Assembly (NCBI RefSeq): GCF_001399455.2
Contig: NZ_LLEI02000022.1
Location: forward strand, 1 to 64,000
Reading direction: 5' to 3'
DNA length: 64,000 nucleotides
Source: Vibrio bivalvicida
GTDB taxonomy: Bacteria; Pseudomonadota; Gammaproteobacteria; Enterobacterales; Vibrionaceae
Both the position numbers and the translations under genes were made by a program. This document shows, piece by piece, positions 25,510-36,000 of this stretch. A model generated the notes under the pieces. The model saw only the letters and a list, made by a program, of their open reading frames with translations. It made no database searches and was not told the DNA's origin. The number at the start of each line of letters is the position of its first letter. Within the stretch, counting starts at the first letter, position 1.

Positions 25510-26847
25510 ATGATGGAAACTCTTAATCTGAAAGAAAAGCTTGGGTATGGTTTGGGTGATCTAGCTAGTACCCTAATCTTCGCCACTGTCACCACCTTTC
25601 TAATGTACTTTTATACAGATGTTTATGGTCTTTCGGCAGCTGCGGTTGGTACTTTGTTTTTTGTTGCTCGAATGATAGACGCAATCAGCGATCCTTTAAT
25701 GGGAGCGATTGCCGATCGGACACAAACTCGATGGGGTAAATTTCGCCCATACATCTTGTTTGGTGCATTGCCGTTAGGCGTACTCGCTGTGGCTACTTTT
25801 ACTACTCCTGATTGGGCACCTAGCTTAAAACTCGCGTATGCCTACATTACCTATATTGTATTAATGCTGTGCTACACCGTGGTGAATATTCCTTACTCAT
25901 CCTTGCCAACGATCATGAGCCCTGACCCTAAGGAGCGTACTCAACTGGCGAGCTTTCGTATGTTTTGTGGCTTTTTCGCGATGTTAGTTATTTCCGGAGC
26001 CACTTTACCTTTAGTTAACTATTTAGGAGCAGGGAATCAACAGCAAGGATTTCAATATGCGATGATGATTTTTGCTACGCTTGCTGTGGTTTTATTTCTA
26101 GCCATGTTCTCGCTAACTAAAGAGCGAATCAAGCCAGTCGGTAATCCTGCCTCAATTAAGCATGATCTGAGTGTCGTATTACGTAATCGAGCGTGGTGGG
26201 TACTGTTACTGGTTGGAGTGTTATGTTTTAGTTTTACCATGCTTCCATTTGGCGTTGGAATGTATTATTTCCGTTACAACGTAGGCAACACAGAACTCGC
26301 CACTGGTTTTTTTGTATCAGGCAATATTGGCATGCTGATTGGCGTAGTTATCACGGGTCTCTTGGCAAGGAAGACATGTAAAAAGCAAACAATGATCTAT
26401 GCGCAGTTCATCGCAGCGCTTTTGGTTTCAACATTGTATTGGTTGCCAACCGACAACATTGTTTGGGTATATGGTATTTTCTTGTTAGTGATGACAGCGC
26501 AAGGAGTGAGCGTGCCAATCATGTGGGCAATGGTCGCTGATGCAGCGGATTATTGTGAGTGGAAGCAAGGAAAACGAGTGATAGGATTAACTACAAGCTC
26601 TGTTACTTTCTCACATAAATTTGGGATGGGGATTAGCGGGGTCATTTCTGGCGTTATGCTATCAATGTTCGGCTATCAAGCTGGTGAGGTTCAGAACCCT
26701 CAAACCTTGCACAGTATTTTATTAATGATGAGCATAATGCCTGCTATCGGTTTTCTCGCCAATGCAGCCGTACTGACGCTATACCCGATAAACAAGCAGG
26801 TGAGTGAGCAGATGCAAAGGGAGTTAGCTGCGATCAGAGCTGAATAG
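25510..26847 (+). CDS. GPH-family glycoside:cation symporter
   Basis: A 445-residue inner-membrane transporter with about 12 membrane helices. The motifs DPLMGAIADRTQTRWGKFRPYIL and YCEWKQGKRVIGLTTSS are diagnostic for the glycoside-pentoside-hexuronide:cation family (MelB, XynB-type XylP). It imports mono- or oligosaccharides with Na+ or H+. It is divergent from the GH3 operon and 40 bases ahead of the AraC-GH39 gene. Two ATG codons (25510, 25513) are adjacent; either may serve. Confidence 0.92.
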   Translation: MMETLNLKEKLGYGLGDLASTLIFATVTTFLMYFYTDVYGLSAAAVGTLFFVARMIDAISDPLMGAIADRTQTRWGKFRPYILFGALPLGVLAVATFTTPDWAPSLKLAYAYITYIVLMLCYTVVNIPYSSLPTIMSPDPKERTQLASFRMFCGFFAMLVISGATLPLVNYLGAGNQQQGFQYAMMIFATLAVVLFLAMFSLTKERIKPVGNPASIKHDLSVVLRNRAWWVLLLVGVLCFSFTMLPFGVGMYYFRYNVGNTELATGFFVSGNIGMLIGVVITGLLARKTCKKQTMIYAQFIAALLVSTLYWLPTDNIVWVYGIFLLVMTAQGVSVPIMWAMVADAADYCEWKQGKRVIGLTTSSVTFSHKFGMGISGVISGVMLSMFGYQAGEVQNPQTLHSILLMMSIMPAIGFLANAAVLTLYPINKQVSEQMQRELAAIRAE

Positions 26848-26887
26848 TCTTTCTTTAAGGTATTTGGGTGTAATTAGGGAGTTTGAG

Positions 26888-29341
26888 ATGCAATATAGAC
26901 ATGAGCTTGTACGCTTGGAAGAAGGTCTAAACGTCAAAATTTATGTTCATTCTATCTTAGATGTAACAGCTCATTGGCATCATGAACTAGAACTTCTCAT
27001 GGTATTGAAGGGGAGTGTTGATGTTCAGAAGGAGAATCAACACTTTGTGATGCAAGCAGATGATCTTTTGTTGCTAAACCCAAATGAACTTCATGCCATT
27101 AAGGCCACTTCTGAAGACAATGTTCTGTTAGCGATTCAGTTTTCTCCGGATATGCTTAGTAACTTTTATCCCGAATTGCTTCATGTTGTCTTTGATTGCA
27201 ATAGCACTAAGGAGGGGGAACAGGAGAGCTTTGATCGGGTACGCGCTCATTTAGCTAAAATCATTTGGTCTTTTGTGAAAAAAAAGCACTGGTTCAAATT
27301 TACTATTGAACAGGAGCTGATGGCCCTGATCGAGACACTGGTAACAAGCTTTCCCACACGTCTTGTTGAGAAGAATCATCAGCAATTGCGAGAAAGAGAG
27401 CTAGAGCGATTAACTCGTATCGTTCAGTACATAGAGCAACACTATGGTGAACGTATACAATTGCAGCAGTTAGCGGAAAAGGAGTGTGTCACCGTACATC
27501 ACTTATCTCGTTTTTTTAAAGAAAGGATGGGCATCGCTTTTCAAGAGTATTTGTTTGACTATCGTTTGTATCGTGCCTCAAATCGAATTGTAATGGGTAG
27601 TGATAAAATCTCAGATATTGTATTAGAGTGTGGATTCAATGACCCTAAGTTGTTTTATCGAAAGTTTCGAGATAAGTATCAGCTTACACCAGTAGAGCTC
27701 CGTCGCCAGCGCAGCGCAGCCTACCCAGTGTCGTCACTGGCGAGTTACATGACTGTTGATGATAATGATATTTACAAACCTTTATTCAAATATTTGAGCA
27801 CAACCTTTACTCACCCCCCTAAGCCTAAAACAAAACTGCAAACAACCACACTAAATCTCTGTGATAACCTCGGTTCGTTAACGCCTGTTTGGAGTCAGAT
27901 TATGACGTTTGGTTGCGCTTACGAGGGGTTAAAAGCTGAGGTGCAACAGCAAATGCGTTATACGCAGTCTGAGCTGAAGTTCAAGTACGCACGCTTCCAA
28001 GGGATATTTGTTGACCAGATGCAGATTGTTGTCTCAGCAGGGCAATATCAGTGGCGTTACGTTAATGAGTTGTTTGATTTCCTGCTATCACTCAATTTAA
28101 AACCTTTTGTTTGCTTAGGCTTTACTCCTGAACTGTTTGCTAGTGGGCAACATACAGTAGCTCAGTGGCGAGGAAACGTGACTCCTCCAAAACAGTTAGA
28201 GTTATGGCAAGATCTACTCAGTGAGTTTTTCTACAACATCTTGGAACGTTATGGGGAACAGGAAGTTTCCAGTTGGTATTTCGAGGCTTGGAACGAGCCT
28301 GACTTGGAGGGGATTTTTTGGGCAGATAGCCAAGACGCTTACCATCAACTCTATCTGGCAACCTATCAAACTGCACGCAGGGTAAATAGAAACATCAGAC
28401 TTGGTGGTCCTTCAGTTAGCCACATGGCGTTTAGCCAAGGTGCATGGTTAGATAACTTTGTCGCTTTTTGTGTGCGTGAGAACCTACAACCAGATTTCTT
28501 TTCCTACCATATATATCCAGAAAAGTATGGCGCATTTGATTCTTTGGAGAGTACCCAGAATGTATCACGTCGCTCAATGGGCCCCGATGGATGTCGAGAG
28601 TTAATTGAGCTAGGGAAAAAAGCCATCTCTCCGTTAGCGATCAAAGAGCAGCATATTACTGAGTGGAATGTATCTGCTGTATGGGGGAACCGTCTGTTAG
28701 ATACTGCCTATACGGCTGCCTTTATCGTCCAAAATGCGCTGAAACTCTATGATAAGGTGGATTCGTTGGCAATATGGACGTTTAGCGATCTTTTTGATGA
28801 ACGTGGTCCAGCTATCGACACCTTTCATGGTGGCTTTGGTTTGCAAACCCGAGAAGGGATCCCTAAGCCAAGCTATCATGCTATTTCTCTACTGAACCGG
28901 ATGGGTAAACAGGTCATTGCTCGCGACAATAACTACCTAGTCAGTCGAAGTGATAATGAGTTTCAGATTTTGATGGTCAATTATGTCCATTTTGATGATC
29001 TGTATGCGAGTGGGGATATTTCGGCAATTGAAATCATCGATCCTTACAGTGCATTTAACCCTCATCCTCAACAAGAATTTTGTTTTGAACTGGATATTGC
29101 CAAAGGGCATTATCGTTTAACTCGTTATACCTTGAGTCGTGAACATGGCTCGGCCTATGATGAATGGCAAAAGATGGGAGCACCATGCCCCCTTGATGAA
29201 GATGATATAGCGCAGCTAAAACGTGATGCTTGGCCGTCTCGGGTGTCGGAATCTCTAGTTCATCCGGGCGGAAAGCTCCAGTTATCCGCTTCTCTTTCTG
29301 AGCATGCGGTTGAACTAATCCTTATTAGTTTAAAGAGTTAG
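26888..29341 (+). CDS. AraC-type regulator fused to a GH39-like glycosidase domain
   Basis: An 817-residue protein. Residues about 1-140 form a cupin sensor (HWHHELELLMVLKGSVDV; LLLLNPNELHAI). About 178-276 is an AraC double helix-turn-helix (LQQLAEKECVTVHHLSRFFKERMG; ISDIVLECGFNDPKLFYRKFRDKYQLTP). About 300-817 is a GH39 beta-xylosidase-like barrel and beta domain, with acid/base Glu470 in AWNEPD and nucleophile Glu592 in ITEWN. Both catalytic residues are intact and there is no signal peptide, so the enzyme part could act on or sense a cytosolic sugar. ATG 26888 follows AGGGAG; a TTG at 26864 is less likely. Confidence 0.88.
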   Translation: MQYRHELVRLEEGLNVKIYVHSILDVTAHWHHELELLMVLKGSVDVQKENQHFVMQADDLLLLNPNELHAIKATSEDNVLLAIQFSPDMLSNFYPELLHVVFDCNSTKEGEQESFDRVRAHLAKIIWSFVKKKHWFKFTIEQELMALIETLVTSFPTRLVEKNHQQLRERELERLTRIVQYIEQHYGERIQLQQLAEKECVTVHHLSRFFKERMGIAFQEYLFDYRLYRASNRIVMGSDKISDIVLECGFNDPKLFYRKFRDKYQLTPVELRRQRSAAYPVSSLASYMTVDDNDIYKPLFKYLSTTFTHPPKPKTKLQTTTLNLCDNLGSLTPVWSQIMTFGCAYEGLKAEVQQQMRYTQSELKFKYARFQGIFVDQMQIVVSAGQYQWRYVNELFDFLLSLNLKPFVCLGFTPELFASGQHTVAQWRGNVTPPKQLELWQDLLSEFFYNILERYGEQEVSSWYFEAWNEPDLEGIFWADSQDAYHQLYLATYQTARRVNRNIRLGGPSVSHMAFSQGAWLDNFVAFCVRENLQPDFFSYHIYPEKYGAFDSLESTQNVSRRSMGPDGCRELIELGKKAISPLAIKEQHITEWNVSAVWGNRLLDTAYTAAFIVQNALKLYDKVDSLAIWTFSDLFDERGPAIDTFHGGFGLQTREGIPKPSYHAISLLNRMGKQVIARDNNYLVSRSDNEFQILMVNYVHFDDLYASGDISAIEIIDPYSAFNPHPQQEFCFELDIAKGHYRLTRYTLSREHGSAYDEWQKMGAPCPLDEDDIAQLKRDAWPSRVSESLVHPGGKLQLSASLSEHAVELILISLKS

Positions 29342-29357
29342 TGGTGGTGTTTCCAAG

Positions 29358-29984
29358 TTAGCTGGGAGGAAAACATACACCGGTTCCCCCCAAACCACAG
29401 TAGCCGTTCGGGTTTTTAGCTAGGTATTGCTGGTGGTAGTTCTCAGCGTAGTAGTATTTGCCTGCGGGTAAAATTTCTGTGGTGATCTCACTACTACCGT
29501 CACCGAGTAGCGCTTGATAGGCCTGCTTAGATGCTAGCGCTGCTTGGTATTGTTCGTCGCTGTATACATAGATGGCTGAGCGGTATTGAGTTCCGCTGTC
29601 ATTGCCTTGTCTCATACCCTGAGTTGGGTCATGCTTTTCCCAAAAAGCCTGTAATAGTTGCTCTAGGCTAATGATACTTGGATCGAAAACGACTCGTACA
29701 ATCTCTGTATGGGCAGTTTGTCCGCTGCATACCTCTTCATAGGTTGGGTTAGGCGTATAACCTCCTGCGTAGCCAACTGAGGTGCTTACCACTCCATCAA
29801 GTTGCCAGAACAGGCGCTCGGCTCCCCAAAAGCAGCCCATTCCAAGGAGAATTTTCTCGCAACCTTCTGCAGGTTCTGCAGTTAAACTGGTTTGATTGAC
29901 GAAATGAATGTCATCGAGTGCAAGTGGCGTCTCTCGTCCTGGAAGAGCTTGTTGGGCGGTAATCATGGTTTGTTTGTCGAGCAT
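29358..29984 (-). CDS. msrA: Peptide methionine sulfoxide reductase MsrA
   Basis: A 208-residue enzyme that reduces the S-form of methionine sulfoxide in proteins. Catalytic Cys51 is in GMGCFWGAE, the substrate-pocket Glu and Asp residues are in [19 protein letters not shown], and the resolving cysteines are in the tail [16 protein letters not shown]. This is the long E. coli-type version (212 residues). It is divergent from tamA, as in E. coli. AAGGAAATCACG precedes the ATG. Confidence 0.96.
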   Translation of the reverse strand: MLDKQTMITAQQALPGRETPLALDDIHFVNQTSLTAEPAEGCEKILLGMGCFWGAERLFWQLDGVVSTSVGYAGGYTPNPTYEEVCSGQTAHTEIVRVVFDPSIISLEQLLQAFWEKHDPTQGMRQGNDSGTQYRSAIYVYSDEQYQAALASKQAYQALLGDGSSEITTEILPAGKYYYAENYHQQYLAKNPNGYCGLGGTGVCFPPS

Positions 29985-30101
29985 CGTGATTTCCTTGTTG
30001 GAGTATTTTTTATATAGACCGCCTAATTCACTGTTTTCGTACAGACTTATTATTTTAGTGGCGGTATTATTCCCTTACTTGATGTAGACAGATAATTAAG
30101 C

Positions 30102-31817
30102 ATGATCAGCAAACCTTTACCAGTTCTAATCGCACTTGTTTCCTTTGCCCCTTCGGTATGGGCACAAAGTGTCGACCTCTCGATAGAAGGGCTAGAGGGT
30201 GAGCTGAATGATAATGTTGAAGCCTACTTATCATCTATTCCTGAAACTGAGTATAAAACCAGTTTACGTTTCCAAGCGCGAATAGAGAAAAATATCACCG
30301 AAGCACTTAATGCCTTAGGGTACTACCACCCTGAGATTGATTTTACTGTCGCGCAAGATGAATCAGAGTTGATCGTCAATGTGGATCCTGGTCCCGCGGT
30401 TATTTTGCAGCAGATCGACATTAAAATTGAAGGTGAAGCGAAAAGTGATCCTCAGTTCACAGCACTAATAGAAAATAGTGGCCTGAAACAAAGGGAGCGG
30501 CTTAATCATAGTTTGTATGACACGTTAAAATCTTCGATTCGCAACCTCGCCTTGCAAAAAGGCTACTTTGAAGGGGACTTTACCGCGAGTAGATTGGAGG
30601 TTGCGCCTGATCTCAACCAAGCCTTTATCCACCTTCATTATGACAGTGGGATGCGCTATCACTTTGGCGCTAATACCATAACGGGCAGCCAAATTGATCA
30701 AGATAGAGTCGCGTCTTTGTCGCCGTATCAGGCCAATGACCCTTATCAGGCATCTCAAGTTGGCGAATACAACCAGAACCTCTCTAATACAGATTGGTTT
30801 TCATCGGTATTCGTTGAGCCAGACCTGAGTAAAATAGGCGAAGGGCGCGAGTTGCCTATGAAAGTTTCCCTCGCGCCACAGGCGAGAAACAAACTTGAAA
30901 CCGGTATCGGTTATGCAACGGATGTCGGTGTTAGAGGTTCACTCAAATGGAAGAAACCGTGGGTGAATAGTCGCGGCCATAGCTTCGACAGTAGCTTATC
31001 TATTTCAAAGCCAGAACAAACCATCACCGCTGGTTACCGAATTCCACTCGAAGATGCACTCAATGAGTATTATCGCATCCAATATGGGATGAAAAATCTC
31101 AATCAGCGTGATACGAAAAGTCTTGAGTCCAACTTGGCGCTAGAAAGGCACTGGGTGCTTGACAACGGTTGGCACCGCACCCTGTATGTTCGCTACCTGC
31201 TGGAGAATTATACCCAAGGTAAACAAGAAGATAGTGCTCAGTTTATGCTACCAGGGATAACTTTTTCTCGCAGCCGAGTTCGAGGGGGAGCGATGCCAAC
31301 TTGGGGAGACCGTCAAAGTCTTACATTAGAGTATGGCGACCCTAATGCGCTCTCAGAGACTCGAGTCACTCGTTTGATTGGTGCGACAACTTGGATTCGT
31401 AGTGCCGGTCAAAACCACCGCGGTATATTCAAACTGAATGGTGGTGCCAACTTTTCTGAAGAGTTTAATAAGCTCTCGCCATCGTTACGTTTCTTTGCGG
31501 GTGGTGATAATAACCTCCGTGGTTATGGTTATGAGTCCATCTCGCCCAAGGACTCCGACGATAAATTAACCGGTGCCAAATATATGCTGACTAGCTCAAT
31601 CGAGTATCAATATCGCGTATATGGTGATTGGTGGGGCGCGGCTTTTTACGATGTTGGTGATGCGTTTAATGATAAGCCAGATATTAAACGCGGTACGGGT
31701 GTTGGTGTGCGCTGGGCTTCCCCTGTAGGCCCTATTCGTCTTGATTTTGCTTGGGGGCTTGATGCAAATAAAGGCGACGAATTTAAAATCCACTTTACTT
31801 TAGGACCTGAGCTATGA
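30102..31817 (+). CDS. tamA: Translocation and assembly module protein TamA
   Basis: A 571-residue outer-membrane Omp85 protein. After a signal peptide (cut near 21) come three POTRA domains (about 25-265) and a 16-strand barrel with the loop-6 motif NNLRGYGYESISP. The end GDEFKIHFTLGPEL is typical. With TamB it spans the envelope, helping insert some outer-membrane proteins and move phospholipids. It overlaps tamB by 4 bases (ATGA). The Shine-Dalgarno site is weak. Confidence 0.95.
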   Translation: MISKPLPVLIALVSFAPSVWAQSVDLSIEGLEGELNDNVEAYLSSIPETEYKTSLRFQARIEKNITEALNALGYYHPEIDFTVAQDESELIVNVDPGPAVILQQIDIKIEGEAKSDPQFTALIENSGLKQRERLNHSLYDTLKSSIRNLALQKGYFEGDFTASRLEVAPDLNQAFIHLHYDSGMRYHFGANTITGSQIDQDRVASLSPYQANDPYQASQVGEYNQNLSNTDWFSSVFVEPDLSKIGEGRELPMKVSLAPQARNKLETGIGYATDVGVRGSLKWKKPWVNSRGHSFDSSLSISKPEQTITAGYRIPLEDALNEYYRIQYGMKNLNQRDTKSLESNLALERHWVLDNGWHRTLYVRYLLENYTQGKQEDSAQFMLPGITFSRSRVRGGAMPTWGDRQSLTLEYGDPNALSETRVTRLIGATTWIRSAGQNHRGIFKLNGGANFSEEFNKLSPSLRFFAGGDNNLRGYGYESISPKDSDDKLTGAKYMLTSSIEYQYRVYGDWWGAAFYDVGDAFNDKPDIKRGTGVGVRWASPVGPIRLDFAWGLDANKGDEFKIHFTLGPEL

Positions 31818-34800
31818 CCCGTGTTGTGATTAAGTGGTCAAAATGGCTTTCACTCACTTTACTCATTTTACTCCTCAGCGTTTTGGTTGCGCTGGGCGGA
31901 TTACTGTTTACTAATCCTGGCTTAAACCTTGTTTTGTGGGGGGCTGAGAAGTTTGTTCCTCAGCTTAAAGTTGGATCGAGTCAAGGCGCGGTTTTTCCTC
32001 GATTTACCCTTAGCAATGTTGTTTTTAAAGATGACAGCTTGCACGTCGATACTCAGGCAAGGTCGCTAACGCTTGCAGTCAATGCGACATGCTTTACTGA
32101 GCCGGGCGTGTGCATAGATGAACTCGCGATTGATGGTTTGTCATTTTCTATGCCTGAGTTACCAGAAAGCTCGCCAGCTACTCAAGAGCAAGCTGAGGCG
32201 TCATCATCAGCTAAAGTCACTTCTCCTATTCCTATCAAGTTAAGTCGATTGGCGCTAAGTGATACCAAGCTGGATATTTTAGGTAATCAGATCTCGTGGG
32301 ACTCGTTTACCTCTGGGGCGTCATTTCAAGGTAATCGCCTGCGTCTCAATACCACAGAACTTAAAAAAGCAGTGGTTAAGTTAGCCTCAAGTCCGGCTGA
32401 AAATGAGCAAGCCGCTACTCCAGTGAATCAAGCGTCAACGCCTACAGAGATTGTTCTCCCCAATATTGTTATGCCACTGCAAATTGATCTTGTACGTCTT
32501 GATGTTTACGACTTTAAGCTTGATCAACCAACGCCAGTCATCGTCAACCATTTAGGCTTAGAGGCCAACGCCAAAGATTCTAAATTGGTGGTCAAAACGC
32601 TTGAACTAGATGTGCCGCAGGCGACTGCGCAGCTAAAAACAGACATTGATCTGCAAGGTGATTATCCACTCGACTTGCAACTAGATGCGACAATCAAAGA
32701 AGAGATGGCTGCAGGACAAACGATATCTCTCAAAGCGGATGGTAGTGTGGCGAAGCTGCAGCTATCGGCTCAATTGGCAGGGTTAGCCAAAGCTTTCCTT
32801 ACTGGGGAACTGCAACCACTCAAGCCTGAACTACCTTTTGATTTTACTGTCACCCAAGGTGATCTGCAGTGGCCGTTAAAAGGAAAAGGGGATTACTTTG
32901 CCTCGATAGATAAACTTCAAGCTCACGGCTCTCTTAATGGCTATAACCTAGATCTAGATACCGCTCTTAAAGGGGTACAACTTCCTGATGTGTCTCTCTC
33001 GCTGCAAGGCAAAGGGGATCTCTCCCATATCAAATTGAGCCAAGTGGACATTGCCACGCTGGGAGGAACGATCTCTGGCGATGTAATGGTGGATTGGCAA
33101 GCGCCGATTAATTGGGTAGCAAACTTGACACTGGCTCACATTCAGCCCGGTTTACAGTGGCCAGAAGCAGAAGGCGATATCAGTGGGGCAGTGTCAACCT
33201 CCGGCAATTTGACAGAGCAAGGTGGATGGCAAGTCGATGTCCCGAAACTCGATATTGATGGTGTACTGCGAGAGTACCCGCTGAATATAGCAGGTAGCGT
33301 TAGCGCTGCAGATGTGGCTGGCAACAATGAGCTCAGTGTTAAAACGCCGCAGCTAGTGCTTTCTCATGGCCCCAACAGTATTAAAGCCAGCGGGGAGCTA
33401 GATAAACAGTGGCGGATGGATCTGGAACTCAACTTACCTGACTTAATCAAATCGATACCTGACTTAAAAGGACGTGTTGTCGGTGACGTGGCCCTGCGCG
33501 GAGATTTGAAAGCGCCAGATGTGGGTCTAAACCTTGTCGCTAAAGCGATAGATTGGCAACAACAGGCTCAGATTAGCAAGCTCAGTATGAAGGGGAATAT
33601 CACACCGCTGCCAACGCCAAGTGGTCAATTAGCGCTTAAGGTTAATCAGGCTAAGTATCAAGACAAAGTGATCGATGACGTGAGCTTGAACTTTACTGGC
33701 TCTCAGCAAAAGCACCAACTTAACCTGGATGTGAATTCGAATATCGTGTCGACGAGTTTGGCTCTGACAGGCTCACTGACCGATAAACCTGAACTTGTTT
33801 GGCAAGGTAAGCTTGAGCGGATGCGACTCTCTTCGCTGCAAGGTGAATGGCGACTGAATCAGCCAACCGCATTAGGTTTTGAAATGGCGACTGAGCAGGT
33901 TTCTGTTGCTGCCCACTGTTGGTTGCAAGCAGACTCTTCACTCTGTTTAGAGAAAGATATTAAGGTTGGACAAAGCGGTGAAGCTGCGCTCGCGTTAAGT
34001 CAGCTTGATTTTGAGCAGATCAAAACTTTTATTCCTCAGACAACGCAACTCCAAGGGCAAGTAGACGCCAATGTATGGGCCAAGTGGGGTGATAACCAGC
34101 CACCACAAGTAAAGGCTAAGATTGAATTAGCCAAAGGTGAAGTGGTTCAAAAGATTGAACAACCTCTAGAGTTAGGTTGGGAGAGCGCGACACTGACGGC
34201 GCAACTTGCAGACAATAAGCTGAGCGCAGAGTGGTTACTTGATGTAACCGATAATGGTGATATTTCTGGTAATGCCACTATTCCCAATGTGCTCAGTGAC
34301 GACAAGCAAATCGATGGGCGTTTGAAGCTCACCACGTTCAACTTAGACTTCTTAGCACCACTCGTCGGGGAGTTCAGCAAGCTCAAATCGAACATTACCA
34401 CCGATCTCGCAATCACTGGCCCGGCAATGCAGCCTAAAGTAAATGGCCAGTTTGTTGTCGATGATATCTTGCTCAAAGGGGATATCTCTCCGGTAGAAGT
34501 AAACTCAGGGCGATTAACCATCAACTTCAGTGGCTATGATGCGACCCTGGCTGCCGCTATTCATACTCCAGATGGAAAACTAGAGCTAGCGGGCGACGCA
34601 GATTGGCAGGACTTGAATGATTGGAGTACCAATGTACGTGTTTTTGCCGAGGAGTTGCTAGTCAACGTGCCGCCTATGGTCAAAATCAAAGTACAACCAG
34701 ATATGACCATCTCTGCTTCACCTAAATTGGCGCGTATCGATGGCACCATCGCCTTGCCATGGGGACGTGTCGTGGTGGAAGAGTTGCCACCAAGTGCGAT

Positions 34801-35581
34801 TAGCGTCTCCAAGGATCAGGTCATTCTTAATGATCAACTTCAACCTGTTGATAAGAAGAACCAAGTGCCTTTCACGGTGCAATCCAATATCAATATTAAG
34901 ATTGGCGATGATTTTAAGCTCTCTGCGTTTGGTCTAGAGGGGGAGTTAGTTGGTAATCTTAATGTAGCCCAGAGAGACAAGGGACCTTTTGTTACTGGTG
35001 AGGTCAATATCGTTGATGGTTCATACCGCTCGTTTGGCCAAGACCTGCTAATTAAAGAGGGTAAGGTGCTAATGAATGGTCCTGTGGATCAGCCGTACTT
35101 GCAAATTACCGCTATTCGCAATCCAGATAACACCAAAGATGATGTGATGGCAGGGGTAAAAGTGACCGGCCCTGTCAGCGAGCCGACAGTGACCATTTTT
35201 TCTGAGCCAGCGATGGCACAGGCGAACGCTTTATCTTATTTGTTACGTGGCCAAGATATTGATGGTGAAACGGGTGGTAATGCCATGACGACAACCTTAA
35301 TTGGCTTAAGTCTCGCGAAAAGCGGTCGTGTTGTTGGGGAAATTGGCGAAGCCTTTGGGGTACAAGATCTTCAGGTTGATACCGCAGGCTCTGGTAATGA
35401 TTCTCAAGTGACAGTAAGCGGTTATATTTTACCTGGCTTAAAGGTTAAATATGGCGTTGGTATTTTTGAGTCTGTCGGTGAGTTCACCGTGCGTTATCGT
35501 TTGATGCAAGATCTCTATGTTGAGGCATTATCTGGTGCGACCAACGCCGTCGATCTTCTTTATCAATTTGAATTTAATTAG
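31814..35581 (+). CDS. tamB: Translocation and assembly module protein TamB
   Basis: A 1255-residue AsmA-like protein. One N-terminal membrane helix (about 10-33) anchors it in the inner membrane, and the rest is a long beta-taco groove across the periplasm. The C-terminal DUF490 domain (about 900-1255, PTVTIFSEPAMAQANALSYLLRGQDI) contacts TamA. An Ala/Gln/Ser-rich insertion lies near residues 118-140 and again near 195-215. Length matches E. coli TamB (1259). Translationally coupled to tamA. Confidence 0.95.
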   Translation: MTRVVIKWSKWLSLTLLILLLSVLVALGGLLFTNPGLNLVLWGAEKFVPQLKVGSSQGAVFPRFTLSNVVFKDDSLHVDTQARSLTLAVNATCFTEPGVCIDELAIDGLSFSMPELPESSPATQEQAEASSSAKVTSPIPIKLSRLALSDTKLDILGNQISWDSFTSGASFQGNRLRLNTTELKKAVVKLASSPAENEQAATPVNQASTPTEIVLPNIVMPLQIDLVRLDVYDFKLDQPTPVIVNHLGLEANAKDSKLVVKTLELDVPQATAQLKTDIDLQGDYPLDLQLDATIKEEMAAGQTISLKADGSVAKLQLSAQLAGLAKAFLTGELQPLKPELPFDFTVTQGDLQWPLKGKGDYFASIDKLQAHGSLNGYNLDLDTALKGVQLPDVSLSLQGKGDLSHIKLSQVDIATLGGTISGDVMVDWQAPINWVANLTLAHIQPGLQWPEAEGDISGAVSTSGNLTEQGGWQVDVPKLDIDGVLREYPLNIAGSVSAADVAGNNELSVKTPQLVLSHGPNSIKASGELDKQWRMDLELNLPDLIKSIPDLKGRVVGDVALRGDLKAPDVGLNLVAKAIDWQQQAQISKLSMKGNITPLPTPSGQLALKVNQAKYQDKVIDDVSLNFTGSQQKHQLNLDVNSNIVSTSLALTGSLTDKPELVWQGKLERMRLSSLQGEWRLNQPTALGFEMATEQVSVAAHCWLQADSSLCLEKDIKVGQSGEAALALSQLDFEQIKTFIPQTTQLQGQVDANVWAKWGDNQPPQVKAKIELAKGEVVQKIEQPLELGWESATLTAQLADNKLSAEWLLDVTDNGDISGNATIPNVLSDDKQIDGRLKLTTFNLDFLAPLVGEFSKLKSNITTDLAITGPAMQPKVNGQFVVDDILLKGDISPVEVNSGRLTINFSGYDATLAAAIHTPDGKLELAGDADWQDLNDWSTNVRVFAEELLVNVPPMVKIKVQPDMTISASPKLARIDGTIALPWGRVVVEELPPSAISVSKDQVILNDQLQPVDKKNQVPFTVQSNINIKIGDDFKLSAFGLEGELVGNLNVAQRDKGPFVTGEVNIVDGSYRSFGQDLLIKEGKVLMNGPVDQPYLQITAIRNPDNTKDDVMAGVKVTGPVSEPTVTIFSEPAMAQANALSYLLRGQDIDGETGGNAMTTTLIGLSLAKSGRVVGEIGEAFGVQDLQVDTAGSGNDSQVTVSGYILPGLKVKYGVGIFESVGEFTVRYRLMQDLYVEALSGATNAVDLLYQFEFN

Positions 35582-35609
35582 TAGGTAGACATCGAAGGGA
35601 GTCGATGTC

Positions 35610-35957
35610 ATGCAACAGTTAGTATTTGTTTATGGCACATTGCGTCAGGGGCAAAGTAATCATCATTTGTTGGCGCATTCTGAATGGTTAGGCAAGTATG
35701 CGACACCTCCCATTTACAGTCTTTATGATCTGGGCGCTTATCCAGCCGTAGTAGATGGACATAGTGTGATCTATGGTGAAGTCTATCGGGTTGATGACCA
35801 GACGTTGCGCCAGTTAGACCTACTGGAAGATGTGCCAATAACCTATCGCCGCGAGCAAATCGACACGCCTTTTGGCTTAGCTTGGATGTACATTTATCAG
35901 CAAGCTCACCAACTAGAGACGTTAATTTCCTCCGGTGATTGGTGCCAAAAGGTGTAA
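35610..35957 (+). CDS. ytfP: Gamma-glutamylcyclotransferase-fold protein YtfP
   Basis: A 115-residue protein with the fold marker VYGTLRQGQSNHHLLAHSEWLG and the acidic active-site region VIYGEVYRVDDQTLRQLD. The family (GGACT/AIG2-like) removes gamma-glutamyl groups as 5-oxoproline in some members, while E. coli YtfP has no proven reaction. It follows tamB by 28 bases in the E. coli order. GAAGGGAGTCG precedes the ATG. Confidence 0.88.
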   Translation: MQQLVFVYGTLRQGQSNHHLLAHSEWLGKYATPPIYSLYDLGAYPAVVDGHSVIYGEVYRVDDQTLRQLDLLEDVPITYRREQIDTPFGLAWMYIYQQAHQLETLISSGDWCQKV

Positions 35958-36000
35958 TACTTACCGGTAGCGAATGGGTGACTTGACCAAGGAGAGAGCG

